Part shown: one piece after another, positions 40,841-57,490 of the stretch | How positions within the stretch are numbered: the first letter of the stretch is position 1 | How the letters are laid out: each line of letters begins with the position of its first letter | DNA from: Selaginella moellendorffii | Taxonomy: Eukaryota; Streptophyta; Lycopodiopsida; Selaginellales; Selaginellaceae | Assembly (NCBI RefSeq): GCF_000143415.4 | Contig: NW_003314271.1 | Location: 406,400-470,399 of the forward strand | Direction of reading: 5' to 3' | Length of the DNA: 64,000 nucleotides | Notes under the pieces: generated by a model | Told to the model about the DNA's origin: nothing | What the model saw: the letters and a program-made list of their open reading frames with translations, nothing else | Databases searched by the model: none | Translations under genes and position numbers: made by a program

Positions 40841-42682
40841 TCACCTCGGCTGGAATGGAAGCCACCACCAGCGTCTTCGCGCCTGGAAACTGTCACTAGA
40901 GCTCGCTGCTATTCGATCGAAGCCCGGTTCTTGGCTAGAGTAATCCGGCTGCTGCCTCTGGACGTGACTACCACCATTTCCTTGCCTGCTGCTACCACCG
41001 ATGAGATGATTCCCCAGGCAAATCACCAGAACGATCCCCACCATGCTCAGCATCGGCGCCGCCGAGAGCAAGGACCATCCTCGTCCCCGGCTCGCCGGAG
41101 TTCCATTCCTCCGCTGCACTGCTCCTCCACTGGTGTTGCCTTCGTCGATCATGGTGGCGTCCAGCAGCGGTTCTTCGCTAACTCTTGCGGCTTCAAGTGG
41201 CGGCTGGATTTCTTCTTGTGCTTCCATCCTGCCGCTGCTGCTTGCACCGTCTTGAGCGCTCGTAGAGCTCGAGCTCCCGGGACGAGAAACACTCGCATCG
41301 CTTTGCTGCTGGGCGTCGTACTGCTCTTCGGTTTGCTGCTGGGACTCGACGTGCTCCACAGCTCGAGATGGCGTGCTCCTGCGTTGGCTGCTCATCCTCT
41401 TCTGGTCCTCGTAGTCGGGGTCGTCTGTTGGAAGCTCGAACCGGCAAACCGGGCATGAGTTTCTGGAGTCCAGCCACGGAAGGATGCAGTCGGCGTGGTA
41501 GAGGTGCAAGCACGGCATCTGCTTTGCCGGCTCGCCCACGCACACGGTGTCTTTGCACACCGCACACACAGCCGAGCCGTCATCGAGGTGAGCCTGCTCG
41601 ATGAGAATTGTCGGAAGCGTGTCCACTGCCGACTTGGCTGCTGGAGGAGCTCCTCTCCGCGAGTTGTCATTCTCGGCGAGCTGCTGGAGAAGAAGCTCGA
41701 ATCCCCTGGCATCGACGTAGTCCCCCGGATTGCCTACGTACTGCGGGACCTCGACTCGGACCTCGATGTTCTGTCCGACCAGATTCTGGAGGAGCTCTTG
41801 CAAGTAATGGTGCAAGTGCGTCGGCCTCCGCGCGTTGTGTCCCTGTTCTCTCCTCACCCGAGCATTCCTGCGCGGAGGCAGTTCCTCCGGTGGCTGCCGC
41901 TGCTCTTGCTCGTTGTGAGCTCCTTCATCGTCAGCGTTATCGTCCCCGCCACCTTGTCCAGCAGCACCTTCTTCGTCTCCAACTTCCTCCCATTCATCCT
42001 CGTCGTCCTCGTCGTCCTCGTCCTCAGACTCCCAGCGTTCCAAAAGAGCCGCTTCGACCTCACTCTCGCTCTCATCGTGATCACCGTCGCCATCATCGTG
42101 CGCTTCGCTACGTTGCAAACTCGACGAATTCTCTCGTTCCTGATTGGTGGCATCAGCACTCTCTTGCTGTGCTTCGCCATGCTGCTCATTCCTGCTATCA
42201 TCGCTACTTCCACTATTGTTCTCGTTGTTGGCTCTAGCTGCCTGTCCCAGGAGCTGCAAGACATGGACTAGCTGCTGCGGATAGAGCTGACCAAAAGCAT
42301 CAGTGAGTGACACAGCCTGGGCCTGAGGAGTGCGAGCAACAGTGGGAGTGTTCCCTCTTCTTCTCCTCCTACGCAAAGTATTTCCCGGATATCCATGGCT
42401 GTCACTGCTGCTACCATTGTTGTTGCTGCTACTAATGTTTAAACTGCGACCAGGAGCCTCTTCCCCAGTTCTTGGAGGCGGCGATCCCAGAGGCTCCACA
42501 AAACCATTCCTACACTCGGAGCATATCATCACCGAAGGACCATCTTCCCGTGCTTCCACAGTCACCTCTTTCCGGCACTGGTAGCACCAATACCCCGGAT
42601 TATCTGCATTGCCCTCGCCAGAATGGCTGCTACTGCTGGCAACGTTGGAAGAAGACGATGCTTCAGGCTGAGGATCTGCCAT
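40841..42682 (-). CDS. RING-H2 E3 ubiquitin ligase with N-terminal zinc ribbon
   Basis: Single exon, 613 residues from the ATG at 42682 (MADPQPEASSSS); a TTG 36 bp upstream is not a likely start. Seen: an N-terminal zinc-ribbon YWCYQCRKEVTV...ICSECRNGFVEPLG with four Cys (RNF115/126-type binding of ubiquitin), a very acidic, Ser-rich middle, and a RING-H2 CAVCKDTV...CLHLYHADCILPWLDSRNSCPVCRFELP at about residues 385-430. Near the C-terminus a hydrophobic stretch WSLLSAAPMLSMVGIVLVICL may be a membrane anchor, followed by an Arg/Trp-rich tail. It catalyses ubiquitin transfer; the substrates are unknown. Confidence 0.93.
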   Translation of the reverse strand: MADPQPEASSSSNVASSSSHSGEGNADNPGYWCYQCRKEVTVEAREDGPSVMICSECRNGFVEPLGSPPPRTGEEAPGRSLNISSSNNNGSSSDSHGYPGNTLRRRRRRGNTPTVARTPQAQAVSLTDAFGQLYPQQLVHVLQLLGQAARANNENNSGSSDDSRNEQHGEAQQESADATNQERENSSSLQRSEAHDDGDGDHDESESEVEAALLERWESEDEDDEDDEDEWEEVGDEEGAAGQGGGDDNADDEGAHNEQEQRQPPEELPPRRNARVRREQGHNARRPTHLHHYLQELLQNLVGQNIEVRVEVPQYVGNPGDYVDARGFELLLQQLAENDNSRRGAPPAAKSAVDTLPTILIEQAHLDDGSAVCAVCKDTVCVGEPAKQMPCLHLYHADCILPWLDSRNSCPVCRFELPTDDPDYEDQKRMSSQRRSTPSRAVEHVESQQQTEEQYDAQQQSDASVSRPGSSSSTSAQDGASSSGRMEAQEEIQPPLEAARVSEEPLLDATMIDEGNTSGGAVQRRNGTPASRGRGWSLLSAAPMLSMVGIVLVICLGNHLIGGSSRQGNGGSHVQRQQPDYSSQEPGFDRIAASSSDSFQARRRWWWLPFQPR

Positions 42683-43256
42683 GGCTAGGTCTACCCCCTC
42701 GACCGATTCCTCCGGCAAAATCTAGGATTTTGAGCTCATACCTCGGCAATTTCGCGTGATCCTAGCTCGCTGCAAGGTTCCAAGACTAATCCCTTGCCCC
42801 AGCTACACCTCCGCCGATGCGCGGAGAGAATTGCCGCCAACGCCAAGCGCAGTCTACGCGACGCCGGGGCGATCGCGCTGCTCGCGGTGCGATCGCCGCG
42901 CTCGACCTTCGCTCCTGGTGGGTGAAGAGGGGCGGCAACTCTTGCGTTCACCCAACCCAAACATTCTCGTATTTTTAGGGCCCAATTTCTCTAACACCGC
43001 TTAGAGATTAGAATATTCCGGCACATTGTATTGCATATTCTGTCGTATTGCCCTAAAATCAAATTGACGTCAAAATTTGAAATAGTGGCTCCAAAGTTCT
43101 TTCAAAATCTCGTGCGTGTGTACCACAAGCGAAGATCAATTTTCGCGAGCGCTCAAAGACTCCAAAATGGGTATTGATCTCTTCTTTGTTCCAGTCAGGT
43201 ATAAATCATCGCAAGAGCTCGAGTGATATCTCACAGAAGTTTAGATCACTACCTCG
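42683..43256. other. Divergent promoter region between the E3 ligase and the peroxidase
   Basis: No gene recognised. The left half is GC-rich (5' UTR of the E3 gene), the right half AT-rich before the peroxidase. Confidence 0.4.
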
Positions 43257-44458
<1,202 letters not shown>

Positions 44459-44482
44459 AAGTTTGCGGACCTCCATACCTTA

Positions 44483-45631
44483 TCAAAAATCGTACTTTGA
44501 GCGTCCACTCTTTAGAACGAAGCATTGTAGCGGCAGCAAGTCTTTGGTTGCTGCTACCTGATGTTTGTGAGAATCCCAAGCTTCGAGCATCAGCCTTTTC
44601 CTGGAGCCTTTGAAGTGAATAGCTTTGACGTCCAGAGGCATGCCATGGAACTGTCCAGCTCCTTCGGCAGGCGTCCAGTTATACGACGAGCAAGGTAGGA
44701 ACAGCACCTCCACCCCTTTAACTTGGCTCTTGAAAACTTTCCCCTGCTTGAACGAATCCTCGAGAGGATCCGCGAAGTGCCTCACCACCCAAGCGAATGC
44801 GAGCTGGTCACCCATCATCCGAGACGCTCGAAAGAAGTCCCTCCTGTAGGAATCCACGACGCTCTGGAGCAGCAGCTTTCCTTTGGCCAGACCATCTTTG
44901 CTGCCCCTCACGAAGATCATCCCCGAGTTGATGGGCTGTTCTTTGTTATTCCGGAACGTAAGAGCCACGTCAAAGCTGGGAAACTCGAGAAACACGCATC
45001 CCAAATCCCCCACGACGATCATATCCGAGTCGGCGAATATAAAATGCTGGAGCGAGTCGGCCTTTCCAACCTGTTTGATCTGATCGTCCAGGAATGCAAT
45101 GTAAGAGTCCAGCCTTTGGAGCATGAGATTGCCGCGGGAGTAGTTCCCAGGCACTCGCTGGAAAGAGATCCCAGCAGGGAGCCTTTCGGTGGAAATCGCG
45201 GCGGCCGGATCTGTCAGTACGAGCTGCTGGGAATTGGGCATGGCCAGCCGCGCGGACTCCACAAACACGCGAAGAACAGAGTAGCCTTTCTCCAAGCCCC
45301 GCAAAACCCTGCCCCCAACTACAGAACCATCGCACTCACCACTGTGTCGATCGGGCGGGACGAACAAAGAAACCAATCCCACGCTCTGCGTACCACAGCT
45401 GGATGAAATCCAGGTTGCCGCTGGCTTCCCGGAGGAACTCCGGCACTGGATCCGCCCTGAAATACCCAGTCCCGCGACCAGATCATCGTCCTGGACGACG
45501 CTGCTGTGCTTGAGCTTGCTGCCGCTGCCGCCGCCGCGGTGGCGGCATCGAGGCGATGCCGGGGATCCGCGGAGGAGGAAGATCAGAGACGCGGAGAGCA
45601 CGAGCGCCAGGAAGTAAGAGATCAACCGCAT
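44483..45631 (-). CDS. Putative type II membrane glycosyltransferase
   Basis: Single exon, 382 residues. The N-terminal signal-anchor MRLISYFLALVLSASLIFLL suggests a Golgi type II protein. The lumenal part contains a DxD-type motif in FIFADSDMIVVGDL, a conserved PINSGMIFVRGS, RMMGDQLAFAWVV, and near the C-terminus AIHFKGSRKRLMLEAW, which recalls the metal-binding His-x-x-Gly of GT-A enzymes such as GT8. I cannot assign donor or acceptor; the family placement is tentative. The 5' region contains a perfect inverted repeat with telo-boxes. Confidence 0.8.
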   Translation of the reverse strand: MRLISYFLALVLSASLIFLLRGSPASPRCRHRGGGSGSKLKHSSVVQDDDLVAGLGISGRIQCRSSSGKPAATWISSSCGTQSVGLVSLFVPPDRHSGECDGSVVGGRVLRGLEKGYSVLRVFVESARLAMPNSQQLVLTDPAAAISTERLPAGISFQRVPGNYSRGNLMLQRLDSYIAFLDDQIKQVGKADSLQHFIFADSDMIVVGDLGCVFLEFPSFDVALTFRNNKEQPINSGMIFVRGSKDGLAKGKLLLQSVVDSYRRDFFRASRMMGDQLAFAWVVRHFADPLEDSFKQGKVFKSQVKGVEVLFLPCSSYNWTPAEGAGQFHGMPLDVKAIHFKGSRKRLMLEAWDSHKHQVAATKDLLPLQCFVLKSGRSKYDF

Positions 45632-45643
45632 TATCGCCCAGCA

Positions 45644-45695
45644 TCCAAGAACCCTAAAATTTACTTTAAACCCCTATTATTTTAGGGTTCTTGGA
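45644..45695. promoter_or_regulatory. 17-bp perfect inverted repeat carrying two telo-boxes
   Basis: The left arm TCCAAGAACCCTAAAAT (45644-45660) and right arm ATTTTAGGGTTCTTGGA (45679-45695) are exact reverse complements separated by 18 bp. It lies 13 bp upstream of the glycosyltransferase start codon, so it may form a stem in the 5' UTR. Confidence 0.85.
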
Positions 45696-45889
45696 GGGAG
45701 GGGCCAAGTTCCTGCGATTTGATGGAAAAATGCGCGCCGGGAGCTGGAAGCTGGGAGCTGGGACAATGATCCAGGTTATACTTTCTTTCTATATTTTCTT
45801 TATGTAGATTTATAAGCTCTTACAATGGCAATTCGGTGCCTCTATGAGCTACTAGATTCATTTGTTCATTCTTTTTTCCCTTCGATTTT

Positions 45890-47148
45890 CTAGAGACTGT
45901 TGGTGTCTCGGAAGCTCCAGAGCTCTCCATCGCTGCTGGAGCGATCGATGTCCTGCTTGCTCAATCGCAACAGCAGTGCTACTTCTCCAGAGTAGTCATC
46001 ATTGCTCTCGAGGTACCTCGTCTCCTTGACGCCTTGATCCTGGCTGAGCTGCGCGGCCGCGAGCTTGTCCACGGTTCTCCAGTCCGTGAGCTGCTCGGCC
46101 TGGATGAGGATAGATGGCTGTTCTTCGGCTTCGTGGAGCTTGGCAGTAGAATCAAACTCGATTGCCTCGAGAGAGAACGCTGGTGGAGGATAGTTGTTCC
46201 TCATGATGATGTTGTTGCTACTGTCTGCAGTGAAGGAGTTCTTCATGCTGAAGGTGGACGGGCTCTCGAGCTGTGGAAGCCGGGAGAATGGATCGTTGTA
46301 GCTCGGGAACTCGTCGATTCTCTCAAACTCTTGCTTGCAAGAGAATTGCTGCTGCTGGTGCTGCTGCTTTTGGTGCTGGTTCTCTCGGATCATCCCGAAA
46401 CCGTGCGGTGGTAAGCTCATCTCTTGAAGCAATGTGGATTGATCTTCGTATCCAGGACTGGAATCGGACTTTTGGCCTTTGAGGTTCACCTTCTTCTTGA
46501 AAACTCGGCATACCACCCAGCCATCCTGGTCCTGCTGCATGGAAACAAGAGAGAAAAAAAAGGAAAGAAGGTTTGAGCACAGGAGTCTCTATGGATGATT
46601 GCTTACACAGTGCTATCACACTTACAGGACTGTTAGTGATGCTGCTTTGCTCGTCCTCGAGGCGGTACTCGTGCATTATCCAGTCGGTTTTCTGGCCGTT
46701 TGGAGCTCGTCCCTTGTAGAACACCAGCGTCTTCCTCATGCCGACGAAGTTGTACTTGGTGTGGATGGTTTTGTCCCGCCCGGTCGCCTTCCAGAAACCA
46801 GCCGTGGTTGCTCTGTTGGTTCGTGTTCCTGTGGGGTACTTCTTGTCCTTGTGGCTGAAAAAGTACCACTCGGTTTGCTCTGCTGATCCAATCCTACATT
46901 TCTCTGTGACAACAGGAGAGATTCAGCCAGGGGCCAGCAAAAGATGTTTTTGAGCAAGGTGGAAGCGAGTGCCTACCTTGTAAGTCCCAAGGCTCCATCT
47001 TATACAGATCAATTTCGCGAATGACATCCAGATCGATTCTTCTGCAGGAGACTTTCTTGTGCAGGTAGTAGCCGACGAGTTCCTCGTCAGTCGGATGGAA
47101 TCGGAAGCCTGGTGGCACTCGGGAGTGTTTGTGCATCATCTGCGACAT
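45890..47148 (-). CDS. NAC transcription factor, VND/NST/SMB (VNS) type
   Basis: Three exons: 47148-46977, 46903-46626, 46534-45890; 1095 nt, 364 residues, frame closed. Nuclear DNA-binding protein. Seen: NAC subdomains [73 protein letters not shown] and DWIMHEYRL, ending with [10 protein letters not shown]. The combination is characteristic of the VNS clade, which switches on xylem-type secondary wall and cell death programmes in other land plants. The C-terminal half is Gln-rich, ending [11 protein letters not shown], and is a probable activation region. A peroxidase and a glycosyltransferase next door are cell-wall compatible, but no functional link is shown. Confidence 0.93.
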
Positions 47149-48402
47149 GTTTTCCTGCAGCCAAAGCCCGTAAGTATCTTAAGTTCGATCAATCACCAGA
47201 GCAAGAGAGGAGAAAAGAGGTACAGTATCCATCTTTCTTACTTGCGATCAGATGTGACCGAGCCTCCTCCACCTCCAATGCAGGATTCCGAGCTTGAATT
47301 CCTGGAGAGAAGGAGCTAAGGAGGCAGCAGCAGCAGCAGCAATCGAGGCAGCGGCAGAACGGCATAAAGAATCCAAACAGCAAGAAGACAAACAACACGA
47401 AAGCGAGAGAAAAGAAAAGAGGGAGCTTGCTTGGCGATGGCGCTGGCTCGAGATGCTCTGCAAAAACCTCTGGAAGAAAGACACGCGAGGCCTTTTAAGT
47501 AGCCTGGCTATGGCGGGGGTTTTACTGGTAAGTTAGTTTCCTGTCAATTTTGTTGGCTGCATATCTTAGTTTTTGTTTGTTTGTGGTGTGAATGTGACCT
47601 TGTCTCTTGTGCTTTATGTGTGGGATCCTCTTGTTTACAGGACTAGTTTACACTTTTTTTGGCTGTAAAGAGGCTGCCTCTGCCGACTTAACCCGAATCT
47701 TCGCAATGTTTCCGAGCAGCAGAGCTAAAGTGGTTCTCCATTGTTTTGTTTGCAGCGATTTTGTCAGGTAAGTCAAGCTGGTATGGTGTGTTTGTTTTTC
47801 CCGATCTTATAACTCTACGATTTGTTTTTGGCAGCGTCGATCCAATCCAATCAGTCACTGTTGCTCGTGTACAGCCTAATCACTGGGGCGATTATGACGG
47901 GATGGCATTTTCAAAGGGAAAGACACCGGAGGTACTCGACGTACAAAATGCTCTCGATACGAGAAGAACTTACAGGTTGTTCTACTGTAGAGTCTACAGC
48001 CCCGGGGTAGCCCAGCCTGGAGCTTCTTCGAGTTTTCGGGGCGGGAGTTGTGGTGGACGAAAGATGCTTTTGCGTCTCGCTTTTATCTTGGCCGAGACGA
48101 GGACATATTCCCCACCTTGTTAAGGAGGTAAAGCGCCTTCTTAAGCATGGCATGGACGTGAATTTGATGCTCTCTCTTTTGTTTTTTGTTTTTCCTTTTT
48201 CCAGGCTCGGCCCCGCGCGGTGCGGCCGTCGTGCGTCCGTGGTGGACGTCCCTCGCGCCGAAAGTGCGTTTCAAGCTTTTACCCAAGGTCCCCACAGAAA
48301 GAGGTACTCGAAAAATTCCTTTTTTTTCTTCCTTTACAGCAGTGAGGAGGCGCGTTTGATCGTGGCGAGGCGTGGTGAGCGCTCGTCCACCTCGCAAATC
48401 CT
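47149..48402. other. NAC promoter/5' UTR and intergenic region
   Basis: 47149-47500 is probably NAC 5' leader and promoter, with a CAG-rich stretch at 47323-47345. Open frames through 47746-48123 show no recognisable domain. A degenerate tandem repeat begins at 48301. Confidence 0.4.
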
Positions 48403-48615
48403 CGCATTTCCTCGCAAAATCACTGGAAGTAAGTGTTTTCTCTCTTCTCATCAAAGAGGTACTTGAAATTTTCGTTTTTTTTCTTTCTTTACACCAGTGC
48501 TCCTCTCGCGTTTGATCGTGGTGAGCTCGTGGTGGGCACTTGACCTCGCAAATTGTCCCGCAAAACCACTAGAAGTAAACGCTCGCGATTGACAATGGAA
48601 GTAAGTGTTTTTCTT
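48301..48615. repeat. Degenerate tandem repeat, about 155-170 bp period
   Basis: Shared blocks gaggtact-gaaa, ttttttt-ttcttt-tttaca-cagtg and gcgtttgatcgtgg at 48301 and 48456, and tggaagtaagtgttttt at 48423 and 48595. The left end of the ABCC duplication (48403) lies inside this array. Confidence 0.65.
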
Positions 48616-49192
48616 CTCACGGAAAAGCTCAAAGCATCGCGATTGACAATGGTGAAAATCTCCAGATGCCGCGTCCGTCCATGGTGGACCTCCTCGCGAT
48701 GAATATACTATGATAGCTATATCATATGAAACACCGAAAGCATGGTCCTTCCTTTTTTAATAATCTAAGCATTCCATATGATACTTAAGCCTATCATAAT
48801 GCATCAATCACTCTTCCGTACGAAACTCCCGGGACGTGGATTCGCGTGGATCCAACGGGCGACGGCCGGCGGAATCTGGACGGCCACATGGGCCCTGTCG
48901 GCTGGATGCCCTTTCCGTGCCCTCGCATTGTCAGTTATGGACCACCGCCAGGTGGACACGCCTCGTGGCCCAAAATTCTCACACAGCCAAAGGCGACGAT
49001 TATCTTCCTTATCCCTGCGACTGCCAGATCTTTGTCGAAAACTTCTTTTCTCCCTGGAGCGCGCGCTTCTCCGGGCTTGATTGACGCATTATGGATTGCG
49101 AGCTTCGATTTAGCTTGTGAGATCGTGGGCGCGCGAGGAGGATAGTGTAAAATAATGGGAAGAAGACCATACGGAATTCCTTCTTTGCAGAG

Positions 49193-49500
49193 GGGAGAAT
49201 TTTGTGTACTTGGGCATTGCTGCTGGCCACGCTCGAGGCAGTCCTTGCCAAGCATGCCCTGCGCGGCTAGAGCCCTGGTACCAGATCAAAGCAGCAAAAT
49301 TGCGATTCCCTTCTTTTGCACTCTCATCTTTCTCTCTTTGGGCTGCTTTTTGGTGCTCACTCACTTATTTGGGGCTTTGCATTGCGCTGGGACTGCTGCT
49401 GCAGCTAGTACTGCTGCTACTGGGCGCGCACAGCGCCTGCGATCAAACACGAGGAATCTTCTGAATAGATTAACATTTCTTTGTTTTCTACGATCGTATA
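49193..49500. other. 308-bp segment present only in ABCC unit 1
   Basis: In unit 2 the flanks ttctttgcagag and gcttctcttttggttgag are directly joined. Here they are separated by 308 bp with no recognised gene or terminal repeats. It is either an insertion in unit 1 or a deletion in unit 2. Confidence 0.85.
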
Positions 49501-49783
49501 GCTTCTCTTTTGGTTGAGATGATAGCTCTGCGTTCCAGGGGAATGATTTCGCGAATCTAGGCATCGCATCTGTGCTGTTTCTACGAGCTTCTTGTCATCA
49601 TGGATCTAGTCCAAGACGAGAGCGCGCCAAGACAACCTTTTGCGGTGATAGAGATGGTGGCATTGTATAGAATTGATTAATTTATGTTTGATCATTTCTT
49701 TTGATGATTTGATTCGAATCTTGCCGTATAGCAAACTTACGAGTTGAAATTTGCAACTATCAATGCTAAAGTTTTGGAGAACT

Positions 49784-54222
<4,439 letters not shown>

Positions 54223-56216
54223 CCACACGATTCTCCAAAACACACGTTATTAGGTCCAGCGCAGTCAGCCCACGCTATTCTTATACCATAAGAAGAATGG
54301 TGACATCTCGCCTCAAAACCAATGTAAGTATAAACTCAGTAAAGAGAGAGCCCACCAAAAAATTTACATGGATAGGGCTTCATCAATTGTCTATTCACAC
54401 AACCAATATTGTGGATGGAAGTGCTTGAAATTCTCCATCTACAAAGGCATTCACCACTCCTTTTAAATCTTGAATCCAGAGATTCTCCTTGTTTGGTCTA
54501 CAAGCAGGACCACTAGCACTAGTGTCCACAACATTTCGCGCATTGTCCCAAGGATCATCCAGCCGATCACAATTCTGTGGAACATCCCGCTACATTCCTT
54601 TGACCATAAACACTACTAAACAAGCTTAAACACCATTTGCTTAATTATTAGAGAATATACTTACTGCGTCATAAACCCTCTTTTTAGTGTTCTTGACAGC
54701 TTTATTCATCATGCCTTTGAACCAGTGGAATGATCCCTGCTAGTGTTGATCAGACTGGGCAATGGAGCCATTCCATTCAGCAGCATCTCACGCCATGAGA
54801 GGTGAGGTACTTCGACATCATGCTTCCAGTAGTCTAGTGCTTTGTAAGGTTTGCTTGAATTGGCTTTGCTTTTGCAGTAGATTTTGTGAAATGAAAGATC
54901 TTAGCGAGGAAATTCGGTATGGTATGTGAGTTTTAGCTAGGTTGCAAATCTAAGCTCATTTCTTTTTGTGGGAATTGGCTGGAGCTGGTCCGTCAAATCT
55001 ATAGAGCTTGAAGTAAGACTGATATTAAACACTGAATGTGTACATTTAGTCTGATTTTTTGGTAGAATTGGAATGGATCACCAAAGGTTTTTTACAGTTA
55101 GAAGGAAGCAGTGGTCCTTGCCCTTGGGCTGTACACCAGGTAGTATACCTGGCACATCAGATGAACGCTAGCGGAGTGCTCTAGCAAATCCATTTAGCAT
55201 GGCAGTACCAGCAGAAATGCTTGATGAAGAGGGTGCTCTAGTCCTCAATGTCCCTGGCCATAGCCAGGGTGCAGTCAAGGTGTGCTTGTAGATTTCAGAT
55301 GGGTGATGTGCTTAGAAACAAAAACATTCCATGACCAGAGAAATAAAATTAAAAACCAGTCATGGAGAATCTTATAGGGTGGGGGATTTGGTCCTCGCAC
55401 CAGATGCCCAAGTCGAGCAAAAACTCCCAGTGCCACCCGAAGTAAAGCGCATCACTTCCCATGCTCAACTCATTGTGTGCTACCCTGATCCACATTTGCC
55501 TAATGTGTTTCGATTAGAAAATTGCAGCGATAATTTGTGAAACTCAAAATATCATGGCTAAATTAGAAAATAATTTATTTCTGTAGCATTTATACTTTAT
55601 AAGCACAAGATTAATCTTTCAACCATCATATTCAAAAGTGTTAAGTAAATTACAAATACAAGATTAAATTAAATAGTAGAATATCCCAAGCAGTAACCAC
55701 CCCAGTTTCTTTAATCAATACCATATAATGGTTAGTTTCTACATTAAATTATTAGTTAAGATAAATATAAACACGTTATAATTTTTAAATACTGCAATCA
55801 GTTTGAACACAGTGAGTGCCTTGCATGCGTACTGTATTCATCATCCATCCCAATTTGCAAAATGATTCATGCTAAAACCTTCTTGGCCACAAAGCTGACA
55901 TGCCGATGGAGATTAAAATGCTTCTTCTAACACTTGCCTTCGCGTCCACTGCCTATCCACGTTCCTCGCGCTTCCTTCCAATTGTGTTCGTGGTGGCTGT
56001 GATGTTGGTCACTTGGTGATCGTAGCTAACAATCCTTTTGACAAGTCCTGCGACACAATGCTGTGGAAAGATAGAAACGAGAAAACGCGGAAGTTACCCC
56101 GTGGAATTTCTGCCAGGAAGCGCGATGGAAGAGCTTGCTGCCCGCTGTCTTTCATAAGATACGTGACCTGCAAAGTTTCTGAGATTGTGAGAAAAGAATC
56201 CACATTTCATCATCTT
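54223..56216. other. ABCC promoter and AT-rich region with coding remnants
   Basis: About 54410-54600 (minus) encodes a C-terminal remnant with DNARNVVDTSASGPACRPN ending in STILVV and a stop. 54715-54850 (minus) encodes YWKHDVEVPHLSWREMLL. I do not recognise either. 55331-55540 (plus) is open and includes SYRVGDLVLAPDA, also unrecognised. 55540-55850 is very AT-rich with nothing visible. The dispersed repeat at 55990-56042 follows. Confidence 0.45.
54302..55040. repeat. Segment inverted relative to the other ABCC unit
   Basis: It matches 63151-63879 in reverse-complement orientation, while the flanks (ABCC start on the left, gattttttggtagaattgg on the right) are in direct orientation in both units. 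No clear terminal inverted repeats are seen. Confidence 0.88.
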
Positions 56217-57490
56217 TTACCAAGATGGAGGTCTTCGCTTGAGTAAGCATAACATACAAAAGCCTTCTCTGTACAGGAGGGAGAGAGCGAGTGAGCGTGC
56301 ACAAGGAAGAATGATAATGAGGAACCTCACCTCTTCTTCAAGAATGTCTTGGGCATCAGAAACCATATCTGTGTCGAAGACTGGAAACACTCCCTCGTTG
56401 GCACGAGCTAAAATTATTGCTGGCCATTCCAAACCTTTTGCCTGTGCAGCACAACCACGTAAAAGAGTAATCTTTTCCTTCGCTGTACCTGGTGAATCGT
56501 AGAAAGCGTTACACAGTCCGACGGAGAACTCAACGTCTTGTTGTCTTCGCCAAGCTCATACTCGTCCAGTTTGAGCGCAACTTGATCCAAAAACACTCGT
56601 AATCTCTGTATGTGATCTTTAAAGTCCGACTGGGAACTCCGCACAGTGCCTTGTCCAGGATCTCTCTTTTGCAGCCTTCTCATGTCCTTGTAACTCGCGT
56701 TCTTGCTTTTGCTCGCTGGATGAAGAGATTTAAGCGTAAGCATCCAAGTCCTAGCTAAGAAACCACATACCAGTTTGAGCTGATGTTTTGGCCATGACAA
56801 AAGCATTGTCACCATCAAAGGCCGCTGCTTCCTTGAGCAAAGCTTTGATACCAGCAAAGTCGGAGCCTCTGGACAAGTTGGCCGTGGAAGAAATCTGCAA
56901 ACTCGCCGTTCGAGCCTCCTCTCGATAAGGTCCAATCTGCTGGAGAAGGTTCATCACCACATCTTTCATGCCAAGTCTCTGGATTTCTTCTTTCGTGTCA
57001 GCCATGATCTTCATCAGCACCTGAGCTCCTTTTATCACCTCTTTCACCAAAACTCCCAATTTTTCGACAACCGGCTGGATCCACGGAGTTGAGAGACTGT
57101 CTTTGCTCATCCCCAGAACATGCGATCGTAGAGTTTTGAGCGACAACGATGAAGAGCCTGCTTGTTGGAGCTCCATCACGCACGAGAGAACTTCCGAACG
57201 ACCGTGTGGACAAAAGAGGAGCATCAGACGCTTGCAAGCGTAGTCATCGGAATCGTTCAGTATCAGCCTCAAGACCCCGAGTATATCTGCCAGAGCTTCA
57301 CCGGTGGAGCTGAATCCCTGTACTGTCGTCACTTCCTCCTGTGACTTTCATCTTGCATGGAACACCGATCGCCTGCAAGTGATGCTGTAGCTCCACACCG
57401 ACCCGATGGACTCGATACAGAACTGCAATCTCTCTCAGCTTCACCCCTTCTGCTCTCGAGCTCGACATAAAGTTGGAGATGGCGGCAACA
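56217..57490 (-). pseudogene. SRS2-like UvrD-family helicase, C-terminal part, 5' truncated
   Basis: Minus-strand exons of a 3'-5' DNA helicase related to yeast SRS2/bacterial UvrD, which removes recombinase filaments in the nucleus. Seen: KLREIAVLYRVHRVGVELQHHL near 57400, a long helical domain (FAGIKALLKEAAAFD), HIQRLRVFLDQVALKLDEYE, and helicase motif V/VI region VTLSTIHQAKGLEWPAIILAR assembled across an intron. The N-terminal half with Walker A is missing: similarity stops at 57490, where duplication unit 2 begins. An apparent frame break lies near 57340 between the two upstream pieces. It is a fragment produced by the duplication junction. Confidence 0.8.

Noticed and set aside
41495-42271. 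258-codon plus-strand ORF antisense to the RING gene
   Set aside because: Its hydrophobic translation is the antisense of the acidic/Ser-rich region; no homology is recognisable.
55331-55540. Possible retrotransposon integrase or chromodomain fragment (RVGDLVLAPDA)
   Set aside because: Only one short phrase resembles such proteins and no flanking LTR or polymerase was found, so it is left unassigned.
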